Shown in pieces: positions 46,706-58,500 of a DNA stretch of 64,000 nucleotides. The position numbers and the translations under genes were made by a program. The DNA comes from Welwitschia mirabilis. Its lineage: Eukaryota; Gnetophyta; Gnetopsida; Welwitschiales. The stretch's first letter is position 1, and every line of letters starts with the position of its first letter. The notes below the pieces were generated by a model. It worked only from the letters and a program-made list of their open reading frames with translations, did no database searches and had not been told where the DNA came from. The DNA is taken from NCBI GenBank assembly GCA_051453625.1, contig JBOZIK010000001.1:152121243-152185242 (forward strand), read 5' to 3'.

Positions 46706-49199
46706 CCTTATTTATTTATTTTTTTCAATTAGTAAATAAATGTATACTACCACTAAAAGAACTCATTACAATATCCTTTGGGCATCCCTAGAGGGTCAAA
46801 AGACCATAACACTCTCTATACCACTATGTCTATACAATCAGCATCAATTCCTTTCCAATATCCTCCCAACTTCTTCTTACATTTTGAAAGACTCTAGTGT
46901 TCCTCTCTCTTCATATAATATAAATAGTAGCAAGAAAGACTTTTCTATACCTCTTCAAAGACTTTGTTCTTCCCTTAATTATCCTAGAGAATCAAAACAA
47001 AATCTCAAACTAACCTATACATCTATGATTTAACTTTAGAAAGTTAAAAACAAAATACCAAAGCTACTATGGAAAGAAAAATAAAATAACAAGTGATCAA
47101 TGGCCTTAGGCTATTACAAACATAAAGCACAAAGACTATTCACCTGTAGAGCCTAAGAGGCTAAGATAGATTTGGCTAACATCTTACCGTGAACTACTAT
47201 CCAACAAATAAAAGCATGCTTGGGAAAAGGAGAATACTCACATATTATCTTATACTAAGCAACATTGTCCCTTGTTTGTAACATCAATTAATAGAGTCTA
47301 TTCAAAGATAATTTATCTTGCAAGCTCTAGAAATGATGTTGAACTAGTAGCTTAATGTTTAGTAGCTGATTGAATCACAAAGAGTAACTACTCTTCCTTT
47401 GTATTTGCCAGATACTAGCACCCTTAACATAATAACTATGAATCCATTAGATCCATGGAGTGGCCTTCTCATGCATAACGTCTCACAAATATTTGGAAAT
47501 TACTGTAATGTTTCTTATCTCCAGATTAAAGACCTCAAAATGCCCTTGTCTTTTTCTTCTTGTAACCACATATCAAGTAATGAGATTTTTACATTTAAGA
47601 AGTTTAATCCTAGTCCAAATGAATCTTCTAAAAAAAGTATCAATCTTCGTGATGACCACTTTAGAAATAATAAATGCTTGGACCCAAAAGGCCTGAATCC
47701 TCACCAAGACTGACTTGATAAGCTACAATCTCATAGAATAAGACAAAGTCTTGGCACTCCAACTTGTGACTCTAGCTATGATTTTCTCAACAAGGATTTT
47801 GTACTACTATTTGATAAGCTTGAAAGAAGATATTCATAAACCCAAATACCTCACTAGTAGCACATCTCTCTAATATCCTAGCATTTCTAGAATCTATTGC
47901 TGATCATCATTAATTACCCCAACCAAAAACACTTCATACTTTAATGAACTACACCTCAAACTAGTTACATTGACAAAATGCTCAAGAGCACCCTTCTATA
48001 ATCTAACTTATTTAAGATCATCACTATAAAAAAGCATTACATCATCTACAAAAGAAAGATGAGTAATGCCTAATCTCTTATATGAAAATTAAATTTGGGA
48101 TTCTCACTCTAGCTTTTTAGTGTTCTATTCAAGTATTTCATCATTATAACAAATAAAAATCAATATAGAGGATCATCCTATCTCATCCCTTTAGCTCTCT
48201 TGAAGAAACCATGCAACCCTCCATTTATAGATATGGAATACTTAGCGGTAGTGATACAACATTTTATTCATTATATAAATTTATCAGTAAACCAAAGGCC
48301 CCTTAACAGTTGAAATACAACCTTTCATGTCATTATATCATAGGCCTTAGATAGGTTTAGTTTGAAAGCACATCTAGGAGATACATGTTTCCTTGAGTGC
48401 CCTCTTATCATCTCATGAAAAATTAAAACATTATCATGTATATGCCTCTTCTTGATAAAAGCACTTTGATTACCATTAATGACTATAGGTAAAACTCTTC
48501 GTAATCTTCTAATCAAGATTTTTAAGATGATCTTAAAAAGGACATTGTAATAAGAGATAGGCCTATAGTCTATCACAACAAAAGCATTAATGTAGCACAG
48601 TGTTATTCAATACTCTAAGAAACTTTTCATTAATGAAAAATTATGATATAGAAAAAGTTACCTCATCATCCACTATCTGCCATGTTTTTTCTAAAGAAGC
48701 TAGCTATATTCCCATTAGGGTTAGGAGTCTTGTTAGCATCAATAATCCAAACTGCTTACTTTATCTCCTCACTTGAAATAGAAGCACAAAGAGAAGAATT
48801 AATATCAGGATATACCATAGGACCTTTTAAAAGAATGTTCATATCCACATCCTTAGTTTTCTTTGCTCTTTCCAGTTTCTTTTGATAAAAACCCACTATT
48901 TCAGTAATAATACCATTCCTATTAGGAATTTTTTGACCAAACTTAGACTAGATACATGATATCTACTTCTGAGCCTACTTCTTCTAGAATTGAGGAAAAA
49001 ATAGCTTAGTATTCTAGTTAGCTAACTGACCTACTTTCTATCTAAAAAAACTCCTCTTAAGTCTTATAACTTCATGCATCTTCATATTAAGGACTTTTTC
49101 CTCCTCAATCATAGAGCAATTAAAAGGATCTAGCTACATCTACTAATGAATTTTCTTAACTTTCCTCTAATAATTAGTCACTTGTCTAGATATATTAGA
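46706..49199 (-). mobile_element. LINE (non-LTR retrotransposon), ORF2 3' half with zinc-binding tail
   Basis: Minus-strand order: WIIDANKTPNPNGNIASFF (48700-48780, for the DKAPGPDGF block); DYRPISYYNVLFKIILKIL (48520-48575); NQSAFIKKRHIHDNVLIFHE; CAFKLNLSKAYD (48330-48370); a LHGFFKRAKGMRQDDPLY block (48170-48220); the active site SFVDDVMLFYSDDL (48015-48060); thumb IIARVTSWSAKTLSY and SVLVRIQAFWVQAFIISK (47600-47780); then a zf-RVT domain, KHAFICWIVVHGKMLAKSIL, SLCALC, HLLFYFSF (47070-47230). A C-terminal stretch, SLKRYRKVFLATIYII, leads to an A-rich tail read as T-rich plus-strand bases at 46706-46730. The 5' side runs into the gap at 49200. Broken by stops and shifts. Confidence 0.85.
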
Positions 49200-49299
49200 N
49201 NNNNNNNNNNNNNNNNNNNNNNNNNNNNNNNNNNNNNNNNNNNNNNNNNNNNNNNNNNNNNNNNNNNNNNNNNNNNNNNNNNNNNNNNNNNNNNNNNNN
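49200..49299. other. Assembly gap (100 N)
   Basis: Separates the LINE from the integrase of copy C; the true junction is unknown. Confidence 1.
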
Positions 49300-49870
49300 G
49301 AAAATGATAAACAATTTGGACATCTTTCAAAGAAGTAGAAATAGCTTCAACTTATTTACAAACATAATCTATAGCCAGTAAAATGTCATGTTTATCATAA
49401 GAAGGTGGGTGAATAGGGCCTATAAAATCAATGTCCTAATAGTCTAAATATTGACATTTAAAAATAGATATAAGGGGCATTTCTTAAGCATTAATAATGC
49501 TACCATAACATTAACAAGAATCACACCTTCTCACAAAATAAAAAGAATCCTAAAAAGGATAGGCTAATAAAAACTAGAATGAAGAGACTTTATAGTCATT
49601 TTCTATTAACTAAAATGACCTCCACAAATATCACAATGACAAAGATAAAGGATTTTAGATTTTTATTAATTATGCATACATTTTTGCATAATTTAATCTT
49701 TAGGCCTATTATACAAATGTGGCTATATCCACTTATAGTTACCTATTTTATGGAGAAAACATTTGTATTAATTAATTATAAGTCCAATGTTGTAGTGTTT
49801 TTATGGTAACAAGTTAATTAGCAATATCAGCATATTAAAGACAAGGATGAGTAGAAGATATGATAAAAAG
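49300..49870 (-). pseudogene. Integrase N-terminal part of copy C
   Basis: Parallels 35580-36140 of copy B, covering the zinc region and the start of the core. The plus-strand frame at 49579-49809 is its antisense shadow. The remainder of the core is missing beyond the gap. Confidence 0.7.
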
Positions 49871-50360
49871 TTACTCATCTAGAAAAGAATCATCAATAAT
49901 AGAATAATCAATAATAAAATCATCAAGGGAAGAAGAAAGATGAGAGAAATAATCAACAATAGAATTATACTTTCTTACCTTATCAATAATGGTCAAGTTA
50001 AATTTTTGCGTAAGCAGGATCCATTTAATCAATCTAGCACTAGAATATTTCTTAGTCATAAGGTAATAAACCACAGTATGATTAGTATAAACATATGTAT
50101 AAAAGCCTAAAAGATAATTTTTAAGCATATTGAGACAAAAGATAATTACTAATATTTCATTCTTTGTAGTAGTGTAATCTATTTGAGTTCTAGATAAAGA
50201 TTTGCTATAGTAAGATATAACTTTAAAATCATTTCCATATTTTTAACAAAGTAACCCACCCATAGCAAAATTACTAGAATTACATATTAATTCAAAATAC
50301 TTTTCCCCATCATATCCCATTATAATAAGAGCATCAGAAAGTTTACATTTAAGCTTATCA
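49871..50360 (-). pseudogene. RNase H of copy C (broken)
   Basis: The open part 49871-50128 reads NYLLGFYTYVYTNHTVVYYL, where the TDH Asp is Asn as in copy A, then ARLIKWILLTQKFNLTIIDK and IVDYFSHLSS with the last Asp kept. The upstream catalytic part (50130-50360) is readable with stops. Confidence 0.8.
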
Positions 50361-51200
50361 AAAGAATGCTAACAAGATTCATTCCATTTAAATTTATCTT
50401 CTTTCTCTAGTGACAAGTGAAGGGGTTTATAAATATTTGCATAATCATAAATAAACTGATGATAAAAACCATAATGACTAAAAAAATATCTAACTTGTTT
50501 TACATTTATGGGAGGATTTATATTTTGAATAACACCAACTTTTTTAAAGTCCATTCTAATCTCTCTTTTCAAAAAATGATGACCTAAAACAATTATACTT
50601 TTATCTAAAAATAAACTCTTTTCCTAACTCAAATGTAGGCCACCAGAAATGCATTCATCAAGTATTTTTCTTAAATCATTCTAAGATTTGTTTAAACATT
50701 TTAGCATAAATAGAGAAGTCATCCATAAAAATTTCTATCGAATCCTCTAACATATCTAAAAGATTACCCAACATAGCATGCTAAAAAGTATTGGAAGCAT
50801 TGAAAAGTCCAAAAGGTAAGCATCAAAAGGTAAAAGCATCAAAAGATGAAGTAAAACTAGTTTTGTCTTAGTCATTAGTAGAAATAAAAACTTGATTATT
50901 ACTACTATATTCATCAAGAAAAAAAATAAAATACATGTCCCTATATCTTATCAAGTATCTAATCAAGAAAAGGAAAAGCACAGTAATAAATTTTTATTAC
51001 TTCATTTAATTTTCTAAAATCTATGCACATCCTTAATTTTTCACCTTTCTTAGGCACTATAGTCAAAGGGCTAGCCCACTTACTATTATCTATAGCATAA
51101 ATGATTTCAAATTAAGTATATGTTAGTGTTATCTGATAGGTTTCACATTATCATCAAGATAGATTTTATGTTGAATAATTAAGATAGGAATGAATGTAAA
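50361..51200 (-). pseudogene. Reverse transcriptase of copy C (broken)
   Basis: The open part 50369-50572 has INVKQVRYFFSHYGFYHQFI and LHLSLEKEDKFKWNES, the connection region. The active site IEIFMDDFSIYAK (about 50715-50755) is intact. The N-terminal finger region at 50990-51110 parallels copies A and B. Stops separate the pieces. Confidence 0.82.
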
Positions 51201-51642
51201 ATATTTATGGAACCAAGAAAACAAATTTACCTTAGACTACAAAAGAGATATTAAGTTTGATTCCTGTTAAGGGGAAAGATTTTCATTAATTATTAAAGGT
51301 TTGTTTAGATCATTATTTAGAAAAATGTATTTTAATCCACAGGCTTTAGGTTTAGATTTGAATTCAAATTTTTATTTTCTATTAAATTTTCAAAAAACTA
51401 CAGTATCGTCTCAGATAATCATCTGAATGTTAGTAGTGAATGACCATCCTTAAAATATAAAATCTTAGTTCTACTTAGATCTTAGACTTCTTCACGTTTA
51501 ATAGACTCAGTATTAGCACTTTCTAGATCAAAATAATTAATTTATAAATGGTTAAAATCAATTTGATATTAAAAAATACATTCAAGTTATCTACTTCAAG
51601 TTACTCATCAAATAAAGTTGACTCATAACACATTGACCATCT

Positions 51643-51970
51643 TTATTCAAGTGGACGGTGCTGTAAAAACAAAGTTAACTTCATTTCTTCTTCCACACTC
51701 AAATCATTACCTGAATCATTTTTAGCCATATCAACTACTCTTATTGAAAATTTCTTATTTTCTAAATGACATTCCATTAAACCTATTCTTATATCTATGA
51801 TATAATGGGCTATTACACAAAGAGATCTACCTAGAAGTAAAGGATAATCACTGTTATGTTTAAATTTTATCACAACAAAATCAATGGAATAAAACGATTC
51901 TTCAATCTCAATGACTAAATCCTTAATCATGCTTAAAAGTTTCTTAATATATGTATCTACCAATTCTAAG
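51643..51970 (-). pseudogene. Protease C-terminal part of copy C
   Basis: Open for 106 codons: YIKKLLSMIKDLVIEIEESF, YPLLLGRSLCVIAHYIIDIR (LGRP block) and VEEEMKLTLFLQHRP. The part with the catalytic DLG/DIG triplet is absent: just upstream, the gag-linker text joins almost directly at 51980-52030, so a deletion removed the active site. Confidence 0.78.
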
Positions 51971-51979
51971 ACAATCCTT

Positions 51980-53260
51980 ATAGACTTTATTCATAATAAT
52001 TTAACAAAATAAAAGACTTCTTTAATGGCTTTTAGAAGAGGAATATTGTTTTTTACTTCCTTGAGAAATTCTGCTCCTTTTTATCATTTCTTAGCTAAGT
52101 AATTTTTTCTAAGTTAATTAAGAAATGACATGGGTTGCTCATAAGTTAGGATAATTTTCTTATCTTCATGTTTATCCTCTACCCTTTCCTTACTTTCAAG
52201 CTTATGATATTTTACTTCTTCTTCTTGGGATTGTTTTGTTTATAACTCTTCCTTAATTTATTTCTCACTTCTCAAGTATATAACCTTGGTTTCCCTAATT
52301 TATGTATCTTTTGTAAACTTGTAAGTACTAAGGTTAGTCTCATGTGTAGTAGGAAGCTTTCCCTTCCTTGTTCTAACTTTTATAATATGAAAGATAACTT
52401 TTGTTGAAATGTTACTGAGATGCATTATAATAATGTTGGACTTTCATAAACTTTTAAGCATGGTTTTTAAAGAGTTCAAAGTTAAAGGAGTATTTAAATT
52501 CTTAGGTTAACTATATAATACTTGAATAGGTTAACTTATTTCCATGAAATTTTATGGTGGCTTCTCCATTTAGATTGTAGGTGTTGGAGTAGGAATTGTT
52601 ATTTCTTTAGTTATGCCATTGTTATCCTATAGCATTAATTTATTCGTTTACTACTTCTTGGAATATGAGAATGAATGGACAATCTACGTTTTCATTTGTA
52701 GCGACATAAANNNNNNNNNNNNNNNNNNNNNNNNNNNNNNNNNNNNNNNNNNNNCCAATAGTTTTAGTTTTCTTTAAAAGATCATCGAACTTTTGGTTAA
52801 TCTTAGTACTATTAGGTATTTTGAAGATACTGGTAGATCTAAGATGTTGTAATATTCTTATTGGCTCATTAGGTTTATCCAATCCCTAGATACTCAAATA
52901 TAATCTCAAGAAAATCTAAAGCTTTACAATATCAAAATTTAAAAAGATTTTCCTACACATCATCTCTATAAGTTATCTATGGCTAAATGAAAGTCCTTGA
53001 TAGAAGAAACTTATAACTCTTCCTTACTCAAAACTTTGTTATGAAAGTGTAACAAATACATCTGTGAATCTTTGTAAGTCTAAAGAGAAGGTTTCATTAT
53101 CCTTTTATTGAAATTTCATAATTTCCCTTTTAATGGCATTGGTTGTATGACTAAAGAAAAATATGCTTAGTTGTTTTTAGCCCTAATGGTGATGAAAATA
53201 GGTTTTAATGTGTATAGCTAAGATTTTACATTTTATTTAAGGGAAAAAAATAAGATTAAT
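51980..53260 (-). pseudogene. Gag and linker of copy C (broken)
   Basis: Minus-strand blocks: TTNAIKREIMKFQ then DNETFSLDLQRFTDVF (about 53020-53130), the gag core; INQKFDDLLKKTKTI (52755-52800); then a 44-N gap; CPFILIFQEVVNE (52640-52680), the end of the zinc knuckle; NNNSYSNTYN (about 52575-52600); and GAEFLKEVKNNIPLLKAIKE (52020-52085), the VNIPLL linker block just before the protease. Frames shift between the blocks. Confidence 0.72.
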
Positions 53261-53799
53261 CTAAGTGCATTATATGTATCTAGGTTTTAAGACACTATAA
53301 AAAGGACATACTCAAATTATTTAAAATGTAAGTAGAAGGTTTTTTACTCTAAACTATGAAAGTGTAAAAGAAGTTAAATTAATACTAATTTAAAGTCTAT
53401 TCTTTTGATATTTAAAGGTTGAACGATGCAAGAATGTGTATATAAATATTGAAATTGAAGATAATATTTCAAATTAAATCTATATCTCTTTGGATAAAGG
53501 TTACTCCTAGAGATGTTGTGGCTTTGTTAAGGTCTTTTTCATGACTAGCCTCTATGGTTTCTTTCCCTATTAGATTTAGAAGTGATTTGATATAATCTAC
53601 CATTAGAGGTTCTTTTCCAATTCATAAAATTTAAGAAAATATACAAGATAAGTTATGTTTCTAGAAGCACATAACATGTGAAAAGATTCAAGATGATATA
53701 AAGATAAGATTAGCTAAATATGAAAATTATTTGATGCAAAAAACTAGAAACACTGGTGATGGAAGATGGCAATGCTAGTAAGATGGAGTAAAATTGGTT

Positions 53800-53845
<46 letters not shown>

Positions 53846-54487
53846 CAAATATTTAGAAAAATTAGCAGTTTAAGATATAAGATCAATTTAGATGATTGAT
53901 ATAAAAAGACTCAATAAGGGTTATGAAATGAACTAATGCAAAAATGAAAATACAATGCAATGTAATGCAACGCAAGAATTAAAATTATAGAAATGAAAAT
54001 TATATGTACTAAATCAATTCCTTGAGGTTTTTTTTAATGCTGTCCTTCCTTAAAATAAACTTCAAATACCTACTAAGGAAACCACTTTAGATAGAGAATG
54101 GAAAAGAAAAGGAGAAACTATGGTAAAGAGAGAACATGAATAGAAGACTGATTTTTTTATTATTTCTTGAAACATTTTCTTCAAAGTCTTCAAAATATTA
54201 GTTCCTACAAGAAAATTTGATATAATATTCAAATAATATTTTGCAAAGGAAGAAAGAAAAGGAAGTAAAATTAACAAAAAATAAAAGAAAAAGAAAAAGA
54301 AAAAGAAGAAAATGATAAAGAGTAAAAAGAAAAAGAATAAAAGAAAAATAAGTTACTAGATTAGGTTTATTAATTAAATGACTAGTATCAATTCACTAGT
54401 TATATAAAAAGAAAAAAAAAACTTAAAAAAAGAAAACTAAAAAGGATATAGAAAAGTAGATGATCTACTATAGCTAACATGCCTCTA
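53261..54487 (-). other. Leader of copy C with a 40-A run
   Basis: Non-coding leader, co-linear in inverted orientation with the E leader (about 56342-57300), for example CATCTTACTAG-type and TCATCTTGAATC-type stretches. An A40 run at 53804-53843 corresponds to a run of only eight T in E near 57010, so the homopolymer expanded after the copies separated or is an assembly artefact. Confidence 0.65.
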
Positions 54488-54505
54488 TCCCTAGTAATGG
54501 TACTA
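54488..54505 (-). promoter_or_regulatory. tRNA-Asp primer site of copy C
   Basis: The minus strand reads TAGTACCATTACTAGGGA. All seven differences from the tRNA-Asp complement are C-to-T or G-to-A. It is followed by TAGAGGCATGTTAGC, the post-primer segment of family II. Confidence 0.65.
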
Positions 54506-54507
54506 AA

Positions 54508-55650
54508 AATTCTTTCATGATGAAATTCAGTTATGCTTATATTAGTTATTAATATATGGTAATTCACAAGATCATCCTAGGAATTCAAATCTTACATGGC
54601 TAAGTTGAACTTTTATAAAAAATACTAGGACTTTTATTTTTAGCATAGTCATAGTATCATGCTTCCTCAAAGATAGATGATAAAATCTATTAGTTAAAGA
54701 ATAATAAAGGTGAAGAGAATAAAGAATGAAGAGATATTAGAGATCTAGGAATGGGACATATTATTAAAATTAACATAATAACTTCATGAAAAAGCATAAG
54801 TACTTAAAATAAAAACATATATCTTTACTTGTAACTCATTCATAATGATATAATCCACTATAACCATGAGTATTTCATTAATCCAAGCTTAAGCCCAATG
54901 GCATACTCTCATCCATCATAGACATGAGGGTGATATAAAAAATCCATCTAGTCTTCACATCAAGAATAAAGTAAGCACAAAAAGTAGGGATACCCAATAT
55001 CCATAAAATAATAATTTAGATTATGCAGGTTATAATGTAAAGGAAAATAACCAAATTAGATCTTAAAGAAAACATATAGCTTGGCCAATATAAGTATATT
55101 AAGTATGAAATTTATAACTTAATATGAAAGTAATTAACCAAGAACATGTAGTACTTTATTATCAAATTAAACAAATCATATAATCAAGAAATGTATTCAT
55201 GCTAAACCAAGATACATCATCCTAGGTTAATAGCTAGACCATCCCTATGGTAGGTTTAGAAAGAACTCATGACTAAATCTCTAATATACTTAAAATATCA
55301 TAATTAAAATTTATGCTTTCAAATGAAGTAAGGAAGGTTATTTATATGCCTAAATTAGGATTTCCAATTAGCACATCTAAGGTATAATGAGGCATTCAAA
55401 TGAATGCCTAAAATACATAAAATAATATTTTTGTCATAGGGTTAAATTAAGGAGTTCTTATTCAAAAATATTCCTCATTCATCTTATATTTTTGAAAATG
55501 GTAAAAATAAATTACTTACATTAAGAGAGCTCAAAAAAATAAGAATGGCATTGGTTAGCTATAAAAAATTGGTGCTACCATGACTAGGACTAGTGCCATT
55601 ACTAATTATACTCAACATGGCTTCAACTCCTATCATGATGCTCCTGATGT
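54508..55650 (-). repeat. 5' LTR of copy C
   Basis: The part 54508-55050 is matched in inverted orientation by 55800-56320 of copy E (for example AGATCATCCTAGG and ATACTAGGACTT stretches). The outer end is not identifiable because a 20-N gap follows at 55651. Confidence 0.6.
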
Positions 55651-55670
55651 NNNNNNNNNNNNNNNNNNNN
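55651..55670. other. Assembly gap (20 N) at the centre of the inverted repeat
   Basis: A short run of N between the LTRs of copies C and E. The left LTR is longer than the right, so sequence is probably missing or collapsed here. Confidence 1.
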
Positions 55671-56323
55671 AGTAGTGAAATAGGATTTACATAGTCTTAA
55701 TTACAAGAAATTCATAAAATAGTTATTATGATTAATTAAACTTATTAACAAGGCCTTAATACCTTAGTATAAATGTCAATTTTTTAGTTTTATTGCTTGC
55801 ATAATTTGAATGATTATTTAATGGATCTTAGAAGACTTCTACTTTTTTTAATTATTTTATTTTTGTTCTAAAGACTAAGTTGCTGAGATACATTATCTCC
55901 ATGTCTATAGTGGATGTGATTATGCCATTTTGCTTAATCTAGAACTACATAAGACTCATATCTATAATGAATGAGATTATGCCACTATGCTTGAGTTAGA
56001 GTAAAAGCTACATGAATTTAATTTATTACTTATGTTTTTTCATGCAGTTATAATGTTAGTTTGAATGCTATGTTTTACTTATAAATCTAGTATATAGTAG
56101 TAATCTCTTATGCTCATTATTATTGTGCTTTCTTTACTGATATCTCTTATTATCTATCTCTGTAAAAGAATGATACTAGAACTATACAATAAATATAAGT
56201 CCTAGTATTATTAGTATAAATTGGATTTGGACATGTAGGATTCATATCCCTAGGATGATCTTGCTATTTATCATACATTAATAACATGTACAAGTGTAGT
56301 TGTACATCACTAAGAATGATTTT

Positions 56324-56341
56324 TAACACTGTTTTTAAAGA
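56324..56341 (+). promoter_or_regulatory. tRNA-Asp primer site of copy E, very decayed
   Basis: TAACACTGTTTTTAAAGA aligns with TGGCGCCGTTGCCGGGGA; all but one of the differences are transitions. TAATGGCATGATAGC follows, matching the other family II copies. Identified through context with C. Confidence 0.55.
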
Positions 56342-57299
56342 TAATGGCATGATAGCTATAGTAGAGCACATACAAAATTTATATTTTTGTACTTATTTTT
56401 AGTTCTCCTTTTATATTCTTTTCCTATTTTTCATTTTTTTCCTATTATACTATTTCTCTTCTATTGCCTTTTTTGTTTTTATTTCTCTTCTTATTACCAA
56501 TGGGTTAGTATTGATCATGTTTAGTAGCACTTGATCTGGTAACTTCCTTTTATTTTTCTTTATTTCTGTTTTTTTATTTTTTTCTTTTTTTCCTCTAAAG
56601 ATTATATAGTATATTAACTTTTCTTATAGGATCTAATCTTTTATAGGTTCAAACAAAAAACATTAAGAAAAAATAACAAGAAAATTCTTTCTTCTATTCA
56701 TCTTGTCTTTTTGTCATCTCTTCTCTTATTTCTTTCCTTCTCTATCTTAGGTAACTTTCTTGATAGGCACTTGAAGATAATTTTTTAAGAAGGACTTCAT
56801 TAGTAAGAATATTAGGAAAGTTATTTACTACTTGCATTATTTATTTCTATATTTTTTATTTCTTACATTGCATTGCATTATATTTTTTATTTTTGCATTA
56901 ATCCTTCCTATAATTTACATTTAATCTTTCTCTATTTGTTAGTTATAATTATTTATTATCTTAGACTATCAATCATTCTAAGATCTATACTATTATATTT
57001 ACCAAAACCTTTTTTTCCCATCTTACTAGAACTACCATATTCCCTTATTGGTTTCGCTAATTTTTTACATTAAGACATCTTCATTTTAGTGAATCATACA
57101 TTTACATCATCTTGAATTCCTTTATGTATTATGTGCATCCAAAAAGATAACTTGTATTGATCATTTTTATATGTTTTATGAACTACTAATTAACACCTAA
57201 TGAATGATTACAATAAATCCCCTATAATTTCTAAGTATATCTTCTTATATTTGTCAATCTCTTAAGACTCATACAGTCAAATTTAAGCTAGTAATTATT

Positions 57300-58500
57300 C
57301 AAATTTTTCAATATTTTTATATTTTAGATTTTGAAAATCCTTACTTACATCTTAAGATATTTGAGTGTGTTCTCTCCATAATCATTCAAAATCCTAACAC
57401 TTATATTTCCCTTGTTTCCTAACCTTAAAACCTATTTTCATTACTCATTGGGCTAATCTTAATCAATCTTTAATTAGAAAATTTTTATTTACTTATAAGA
57501 ATAATGATATTAGATGAGAAACCATAAACTTCCAATAAAAGGATGGAGAAACCTTCTTCTACGTCCTAGAAAGATTTATGGATCTACATTTTAAATACCC
57601 ACAATGTGGTTTTAAGTAAGGAAGAGTTACAAATTTATCTTATGAATAATTTCATCTAATCATGGGTAACCTATAGAAATGATGTATAAAAAAATCTTTC
57701 TATAGCTAAAAATTGATAAATCTTGAGATTTTATTGAGATGTAACTAAACATTTTCGAGCTAATAATACTACTACAACTTGTTATATTTGTTAGTATCTT
57801 TGAAATTTTTGGTACTATTAAAATCAATCAAAACTTGAAAGAACTTTCTAATAAGATTGAAACTATTAGTACTAATTCTAAACCCATAATTCTATTTTTT
57901 TATTGCAAAATGTTTCTTCTGGATGTCAATGAAACTTTTAATTACCCATTCATTCCCATGTCTTAAGGTGTAGTGAAAAAATATGTTTGGACAACAATGG
58001 AAAAAATAAAGAACAAAGAATTCCTACTTTAACATCTACAACCTTGAATGAAAAAATCACCCAAACTTCTCATAAAAATAAGATAACCCTATCTAACTAG
58101 TTAATCTAATAGTTTGAATCCTCCTTCAACTTCCAACTCTTTAGAAGATATAATTTATAATTTTATGAAAGATCAACATTCCATTAATACCTTCTAATAA
58201 CAAATTAATTAACAAATGTCTTGCACATTACAAAAGTTAGAGCAAGGAATGTAATAAATAAATTAAACCATCACACATAATATTACATCACTTAACCAAT
58301 GTAACAAGGAAAATCATCCTATTATACATGAGTCTAACTTTGATAGTTGTAAGTTAATGACAAATGCATAAATCAAGGAAACTGAGGTTATAAATTTGAG
58401 AAGTATGAACTAAATAAAAAACACATAAAAGACAAATGACCTAAAAAAGAATAATTACAACAAAGTAAGTCTAGAAATGAGAAAATAGTAAAGAAGAAAC
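57300..58500 (+). pseudogene. Gag of copy E (broken)
   Basis: Plus-strand text parallels copy C: a LKPIFITHWANL-type block near 57430, SKEELQIYLMNNFI (57612-57655), INQNLKELSNKIETISTNSK (57825-57880), then a knuckle-like region ending in FNYPFIP (57935-57955), with Tyr where a Cys is expected. No frame is open for long. Confidence 0.6.

Larger units (their letters stand above)
49300..55650 (-). mobile_element. Family II gypsy element, copy C
   Basis: Minus strand: LTR (about 54508-55650), primer site, long leader, gag, gag-protease linker, protease, RT, RNase H and the start of integrase, cut by the gap at 49200-49299. Pol is close to that of family I copies (for example, the 49300 text parallels 35580 in B almost word for word), but LTR and gag are of the family II kind. 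Its 5' end faces that of copy E. Confidence 0.85.

Noticed and set aside
47399-47713. Plus-strand frames 47399-47713, 47460-47696 and 46740-47033
   Set aside because: Antisense shadows of the LINE thumb and zinc-binding region, which is recognisable on the minus strand.
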